From Ciona intestinalis (Eukaryota; Chordata; Ascidiacea; Phlebobranchia; Cionidae), in assembly GCF_000224145.3 (NCBI RefSeq), contig NC_020167.2, positions 2,078,708-2,142,707 on the forward strand: a stretch of 64,000 nucleotides of DNA, read 5' to 3'. Positions 58,014 through 64,000 of the stretch are shown piece by piece. The notes under the pieces are model-generated. The model saw nothing but the letters and a program-made list of their open reading frames with translations, was not told the DNA's origin and ran no database searches. A program made the position numbers and the translations under genes. The stretch's first letter is position 1, and every line of letters begins with the position of its first letter.

Positions 58014-58946
58014 TTAATTAAGCTTTAATATTGGAAGAGCTACAGTGGCCTTTTTTGTTAACCAAAATGCAAGGTCTTTCTCATAGTAAGAAGCTTCATT
58101 AACAAAAACTGGGTAAACTAAGTCTTTTATTTCATCTGGAATTTTAACAACATCTTCTAAAGTGACATTGTCTCCTTGGAAAGTACGAAATACCATGCTG
58201 GACCCGGATACCGATTGCCAATCTCTATCTTGAAGATCGAGGTGTATCATTCCAGCTATGTTGCCCTCATGATCGCGAGGAAAATCTACCTTTTTAAACT
58301 GAGTGTAAGTAACAATTTCACAGGGATTGAAAATGTCGCCGTTGTTAAACTTATCTAAAAACGCTAAGGAAAGTTTGACGGCCTTTTCCTGTAGATCAAA
58401 GATATCAGCTCGTAGTACACCATGGGGTTGAGGACCAACTTCAATACCAATCCCATGTTTTGCTATATACCGAACATCACCATAGCTTTTACCTTGCAGC
58501 AGAATGTGACAAAAATCGGCAGAAAAATGTTGCTGAATGTATCTACACATATGCAAAGCAAAGTAATCAGTTGGTTTTTCAACAATCAAACATAGTTTTA
58601 CGTTAGCTGTGGTATTGTGCAGGTCTAGTATTATTCTTTCTCCGCTGTAATCACTATATTGGGAGAACAATTCTTTAGCCCGTTTTACTTCATATGGCAA
58701 ATTTTCTTCTGCATTAGTGACTTTATTAATATCAACCCTAGTGAATTGTCGATTAATATCACAATCTTTGTACCGCCTGCACAACCGAATAGCCTCTGGA
58801 TTACATAATGTAGCTGTCACTTTACAAGTTGCAGATTGTAATGGTGGACCAGATAACCATTTCTTAACTAAACAAATGCCAGACAACTCGTTCCCATGCG
58901 TTCCACCAAACACAACAACATCTGAAACTTTGTTTACGTTTTGCAT
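58014..58946 (-). CDS. ASPA: Aspartoacylase/aminoacylase-3 family zinc amidohydrolase
   Basis: Aspartoacylases split N-acetyl-amino acids (N-acetylaspartate for ASPA, N-acetyl aromatic and mercapturic acids for ACY3). One exon gives 310 residues, the usual family length (about 313). GGTHGNELSG (His17, Glu20) are zinc ligands, CDINRQFTR has the substrate-binding arginine, ILDLHNTTANVKLCLI has the third zinc ligand, and GIGIEVGPQPHGVLRAD has the catalytic glutamate. The C-terminal part (DFPRDHEGNIAGMIHLDLQD) matches the capping domain. ASPA and ACY3 cannot be told apart here with confidence. Intronless, and divergent from WASHC4 with 862 bases between starts. Confidence 0.93.
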   Translation of the reverse strand: MQNVNKVSDVVVFGGTHGNELSGICLVKKWLSGPPLQSATCKVTATLCNPEAIRLCRRYKDCDINRQFTRVDINKVTNAEENLPYEVKRAKELFSQYSDYSGERIILDLHNTTANVKLCLIVEKPTDYFALHMCRYIQQHFSADFCHILLQGKSYGDVRYIAKHGIGIEVGPQPHGVLRADIFDLQEKAVKLSLAFLDKFNNGDIFNPCEIVTYTQFKKVDFPRDHEGNIAGMIHLDLQDRDWQSVSGSSMVFRTFQGDNVTLEDVVKIPDEIKDLVYPVFVNEASYYEKDLAFWLTKKATVALPILKLN

Positions 58947-59808
58947 ACTACCAAAAAAGGTATATATAATTGATCAAAACAACTTCTAACTCTTAGAACA
59001 CGGGTATTAAAAATGGATTAAATAAGAATGCCCTTTTATAGAAGATAAAGGTTAGTCTAGATCGTAGATGAAAGTATGTATTAAAAAATACAAAAATGTC
59101 TTAAACAAATACTAATTTGTAACGTGCACCTTGTTTCCAGTGTTAATATATACAAGCACATATATATATTCGCCTATTAGTCTATTATACACTATCGCCC
59201 AATCAATACATTGGTTGGGACATATAAACACAAGCATGCTCTATAGGCGCAGGCATGACAATGTGGGGTTTCAAAGAGGCATACATCAAATTGAACTTTA
59301 GTTACTGGCAGTACATATTTATTGCGGTAACAGTTTATATGTACAAATAATAACTGTACATTTAAAAAAGAAAAAAATTAACAAATTTTCTTCAACGTCA
59401 CACACGTAACAGCAACATACCTCTACAAAGATGCGCTGTGCTAATTCTTATATAATTTTCAGGGCTTTAAATTTTAAACAACACCACTTTTTGACATAGA
59501 TATATTTCACTTTTGTGATGATACCTCCACTTCAGTCTTCATAAGCAAATGCAACCTTGCTTTAAAAACACATGACGTCAGCACTATCTGCGTCATTCAC
59601 GTGACCGGCAAGCTGGCGGAAATTATTTGACGAACTCCCTGTAACGGTTTGTGACTGTAGAAAGTATTTTTTTTACTTCTTTTTACATTCACACGTGCAC
59701 CTAATTCGCAGTTTTAGCATATGGTTTTAGGTACTGTTGACACAAGTTTGTTTGGGGAAACATTTCGTGTATTCGAATTGAATTGCAATCGAAGCGATTT
59801 AGTTGGTA
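58947..59808. promoter_or_regulatory. Shared divergent promoter region (ASPA-like and WASHC4)
   Basis: Both genes start at the edges of this interval on opposite strands. A TGACGTCA palindrome (CRE-like) lies at about 59573-59580 and a TTTGACG block at 59627, nearer to WASHC4. No other gene seen. Confidence 0.5.
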
Positions 59809-62800
59809 ATGGCGTTGACCGCTGATCCGAACGATTTCGAAGAAGTCGATCAAGGGTCCGCAAGTAAGACATGTACCACAAAATATTTGTATATTAGCCG
59901 GCAGTTATCTATTTTCTTGTTAAAACATAAACTTATTTGCATTTTATTGTTAAAAAACTATAATATGTCTGTTAAACTCCTTCTTTGTTACACAATAGGC
60001 CTATAGACCATGGTTTTAAGTACATAATTTTTCTTAATCTGTTGGTACAATAACATCTAAGTAAAACATGCCAGGTACTTCATACTTTCTGCATGTTCCT
60101 GTTACTTCATACCAACCTGTAGAACACAGACAACTTGTCAATTAGTTTCCTGATTTCTTTATATGATGATTAGTTATTGAACTATCAACAACACATTGTT
60201 TTTATTAAATAAATTTCACCAAACATATTATCATTTTGTAGAACTGGTCGGTGAAATACACTTGAAGAAATATGTTAAGTACATGGGACAATACACCCAG
60301 CAGCTTGCTGATATTGAAGGTGTGCTAGGGAGCGAACAAGGTCATATTTGGGATCAAAGCCTAAATCCGGTTTGTCTACAGGTAATGTTAATGTTCTGAC
60401 AGTTCTATATATTCATAATAAGCTTGATTATATAAAAAAAGAAAACAATAAGTTTTTTTCATTATGTGGTTTGCTTATTAAACTTTAATGGGTTTGAGTG
60501 AAAACTTTATTTATTGCAGACATTTCCAGAAGAAAAAGTTGCTTTACCACAACTGATAAAAACTGAAAATAAAGTTCTAAACAAAGTCCTTATTGCCTTG
60601 TCAGCTCTTTGTGTAGAAATAAATGTGCTGGAAAATGAAGCTGTCACTGAATTTTATGACCCCATCTTGTTTTATGGCGAAACTGGTAAAATTTTGTAAT
60701 TTAAAATTGTTATAAGTTAACTACGAAACACGTGAACAAATGACTTAATATATCATGTTAATACATAGTTTAATGTTTGTTGTGTACTTGTAATGAAACA
60801 TGTAAACCCCCCCCCTTAAAATTTTAGCAATGTTTGTCTCAGTATTAGATTTTTATCTAAACACTACTAAGCGGATCTGATCGTGAACAATTATAGACAA
60901 TATACACCATAGGCTATGACATACTCAATACATTAAGTTGGCACTACACTAGGGGGAGGAGGGGGGCTTAAATATTAAGTAAAGCAGGTATAAGCCCACT
61001 CTAATTATTTTAACCTGTTAATTCATATATAGCAAGTGAGGATGATGAGAAGCAAAAGGAAGGAGAGGAGCAGCTTGGGATTGGGAGAATGCTTCCTCTT
61101 CTTCAGAAGTTATCATGTTTCGGTCAAAGATGTAGGGAGGTGGTAAAAAATGTCATTCAGCAACTGGCTGCTTTACATAACAAGTTAGCATGGTGTTTTC
61201 TCTATAATTTATTCAAATATCCATATGTATTAGGACTTTATTTTCTCTAGGATACATTGCAGTTACGGACAAATTATGGGCATGTATATATTTAGGTTAC
61301 AGGCTTAAACAGCACTTTTACAAAGAAACTAAATTTAAATACCGCCATGTTTGTGTTAATGTTAAGAGTAATTTACACATACGAGATCACGTTAGTTTCT
61401 ATAAAAATAAAAAACGATATTTTAAAAGTTTTTATTATAAATTGAATTAGATCCATGCCGAAAGTTATGGATGCAAGCCATGTTCATCTTACTCCAGTGT
61501 ATGAGCACTTGTGCAACTTATTAAGAGTTCTGGTTACTATTGATCAGATTATACTCAGCAATTCAATGTTAACCAACCACTGGACAATGTACAAAATGTA
61601 AGTTGAAAGAAATTTTGTTTAGGTAAACTTAACTCCTCAAACAGCATATTATTTAACACAAACAGTTTTGTGACATACAAAGCTGTGTGTGTTCAGATTC
61701 GCCTAAAAATAGCTGTAACAATATTAATGCAACGGATATATGTTCTATGTTTGTTTGTTAGTTAATTGTAAATTGCTCTCACAAAGCAATATTAATCCTT
61801 GGCTCCTTGCTGATTATTAAAATCAAAAAATCGACAGACATAAAGTCCTGTTCATTTACTATTTAGGACCATTAAGTCAGTTCACCACAATCCTTCCGCT
61901 TACGGTGTGGGCCAAGATCAATTAAAGCCACTGGAAAAGTTGGTTAGTCACTTGGAAAAAAAGATAATAAATGGGCAACTGACCCAGGTAGGCTAAAATT
62001 CATTTTTAAGCATGCTACTGCATATGATGTTTACCTTTCTTTAAATATATATTTATGTACACTTTTAAAATCTTAGTTAATTTTTGGTTTTTCATTCAGT
62101 TTTGTTTCGGTCAAGATTTTGATGATTCTGGGATTCCTGTTGCGAAGAATTCATGTTTTACCGAGGAATTCTCATTGAACATAAAGATCATCTTTGTGAG
62201 GCTTGAACCTAAGCTTGGTAAGTGAAATATTATTTAAAGGGAAAACAATGCATAGTACAACCCAAGTTACATGTAGGGATGCACATTACAGTATTTCGAA
62301 TCCATGAGATTCAAATCCTTTTGTTTTCGAATCTAATTACGGAATTCGGTATCCTATTTAATGTCATATATCTCTTGAACTAAGCTAACAATTTTTAAAA
62401 ATTTAATAATTAAAAAAAAAATCTTGTGTTTGTGGGAGTTTCGAGAGGAAACGTTTCGCAGCGAATTTTCAAAATTTGCTATCTGTTTTGGCTTGGCCGT
62501 TTTGGCTTCATACGTTTTTTCTTATAAATACAAAAAGATTCGAAATTCTAGATTCAAAATAAAGTATTCTAGGATATCCTAGAATACCTAATTATTCTGT
62601 AATATGCATTCCTGGTTACATGGCATCACATAGAAAAAGATTCCAGTATCTTTTATTAGGGACAAAGCCATTCTCATTATTTGAATCTGTTTGCAGCAAT
62701 TTAGACAACATTTCTGAATGTTGTTTATGCCTCGTTATTAATTTTGGGTAGTAAAATATGATAATATCATCAGAACATCAACTTGTCTTATAAGTAAATT

Positions 62801-63804
62801 TCTTGTCTTTTACTTTTTTTATGCAGCTGATCCTACACAAACTGAACACCACCTTCAGTTTGTTGGTTTGTGTGCTTTGTTCACATTACATTATCTCATT
62901 TTCCGTAACTTGGATCGAAAACTGTTTCGCCAGATGTGGGATTCTTATAAGAAGGTAACAACACACATAAATTGTTTTTTTTACATTAAAAGGTAAGCTA
63001 TATTTATTTCATACACACAGACTAAATCAGAAACACTTGACAATAAATATGAAGAAAAGATAATTTAAAAGTAAAAACTACTAATGTAAAATTAAACAAT
63101 TCTTTGTCACAGCTTCCATGTGTGACGCTGGCAGGTCATGTGACATGGTTTGTGGACGAATACTTTGCGGACAACCTACCAAAGACCTGTAAAGCTGTTG
63201 ATTCCAAAATGCCAGATCAAGCTGTGCAGAGTAGAGGGGTGTGGCTGTCTGGTAAAGTACAAGCTATCCAAAGGTAAAAAATCCTGCAAACCCTATTTCA
63301 ATAAAAAGAACAGTATGTAATATGTATTAAAGTTGAGAGTAAAAATACACTTGAAGAGTGAGCCCCATTGTGTTTGTGAACTACTTGCATATCTATGCTA
63401 CGACTAAGCCCAACCATACCCACAAGCTCCGCAACGCATCTTAGCTTGATCATGAGCTTTTACACCCAGGTGGTTTGGATCAGGTGTGGGGTTTCAAACC
63501 CCAGGTACTTTCTACCCAATGTCCGGGGACTTTCCCCTAAGCCATAGGATCATATGATGTCCATAGTGACTTAGATAGCAAGTCTTCCAAGTGCAGTAAT
63601 ATAATGCTTGTCTTTATCTATATAAACACTTGTATAAAAAATTCTAACGTTTGTGGGACTTTTGCCATTTTTTAAATTTATTGTTTCAGGGAATGCCAGG
63701 GGTATTATGCTTCAGTAAACACTTGGATGGTGAAGATGTTATCATCACCACAACAAGATGCATCCCTTGAAGACTTAGCAACGCAGTCCAAAGTTTACAT
63801 AGAG
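59809..63804 (+). CDS. WASHC4: WASH complex subunit 4 (SWIP/KIAA1033), 5' part
   Basis: WASHC4 is a large scaffold of the WASH complex, which drives Arp2/3 actin on endosomes for retromer sorting. Ten exons are in the window: 59809-59863, 60242-60381, 60520-60685, 61033-61183, 61451-61597, 61867-61987, 62100-62217, 62827-62954, 63113-63273 and 63690-63804. They give 434 residues ending in phase, with the rest beyond the window (human about 1170). Diagnostic blocks are LIKTENKVLNKVLIALSALC, VIQQLAALHNK, LTNHWTMYKMTIKSVHHNPS, VAKNSCFTEEF, FVGLCALFTLHYLIFRNLDR and YYASVNTWMVKML, all in human order. The start ATG is chosen to match the family's short acidic N-terminus (PNDFEEVDQGS). Introns hold a hAT-like MITE (62274-62614). 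Confidence 0.95.
62274..62614. mobile_element. Small hAT-like inverted-repeat transposon in WASHC4 intron
   Basis: Left end TAGGGATGCACATTACAG and right end, reversed, CAGGAATGCATATTACAG form 18-bp inverted repeats. The 8-bp direct repeat GTTACATG flanks both sides (62266-62273 and 62615-62622). The 341-bp body has no transposase. CAGGGxTG-type ends plus an 8-bp duplication fit the hAT superfamily. Same family as 25151-25579. Confidence 0.82.
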
Positions 63805-63867
63805 GTGGAATTTTTTTGTCATATGTGTTGCATTACACCATTTATTTTAAAAGTCCTTTAATATATA

Positions 63868-64000
63868 GTATGGTGGGGAAAGATGGGTCACATTTTTATT
63901 CTATTTTCTCGTTCTATTTGGTAGTAAACAAAGAACATTCACATAATTATGAAACCGTTTCCTTGCGATTTCCATAGATTATTGTTATTTGTTTAAAATA
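63868..64000 (+). repeat. MITE copy, cut by the window edge
   Basis: Left end TAGTATGGTGGGGAAAGATGG, then TTTGGTAGTAAACAAAGAAC, AAACCGTTTCCTTGCGATTTCC and TTGTTTAAAA. The right end lies beyond the window. Confidence 0.8.

Overview
The window is animal nuclear DNA and reads best as a tunicate of the Ciona type. Introns are short with GT..AG ends, intergenic DNA is AT-rich, and two repeat families match descriptions from Ciona: short inverted-repeat elements ending in GGGGAAGATGGGACACCT, and tRNA-derived SINEs. The species was not checked by any search. Three assembly gaps are present (7345-7394, 20110-20159, 54323-55022).

Left third (1-25.9 kb). A repeat mosaic (1-3.6 kb) is followed by a two-exon gene for a tyrosine- and proline-rich one-pass membrane protein (3930-5180, +). 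Then come three minus-strand housekeeping genes: GMPPA (GDP-mannose pathway), ATG7 (autophagy E1 enzyme, one exon) and GPCPD1 (glycerophosphocholine phosphodiesterase, one exon). A second repeat mosaic (15.8-17.4 kb), a GT31 glycosyltransferase and a nucleotidyltransferase-like gene cut by a gap follow. A third repeat cluster (21.8-24.4 kb) precedes a pterin-4a-carbinolamine dehydratase gene (+).

Middle (26.0-41.5 kb). This is a local gene family of five members, four on the minus strand and one inverted on the plus strand. Four begin with the same unrecognised domain of about 135 residues, with conserved RGDxxDI, GISAALC and SYPEASVSNFRQL blocks. All carry one or two copies of a TPR-like module of about 270 residues, each encoded by a single exon. 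Two members have the module twice. A nearly identical DNA tract shared by two members and a stray inverted copy of one first exon show recent duplication and conversion. This is the best candidate here for an undescribed system. Its function is unknown; a fast-evolving recognition or immune role is only a guess.

Right third (42.5-64 kb). An 11-exon PSD/EFA6 Arf6 exchange factor (minus; Sec7, PH and coiled coil all visible) is divergent from a five-exon gene for a small probable ciliary or sperm microtubule protein. Next is a minus-strand secretory-pathway membrane protein with about 43 repeats of 39 bp and a membrane segment plus YxxL-type tail that strongly resemble TGOLN2 (TGN38/46). A one-exon aspartoacylase-family gene follows, then the first ten exons of WASHC4 (WASH complex), running off the end. 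EFA6, TGOLN2 and WASHC4 all belong to endosome-Golgi traffic, but nothing in the sequence shows that the neighbourhood is functional.
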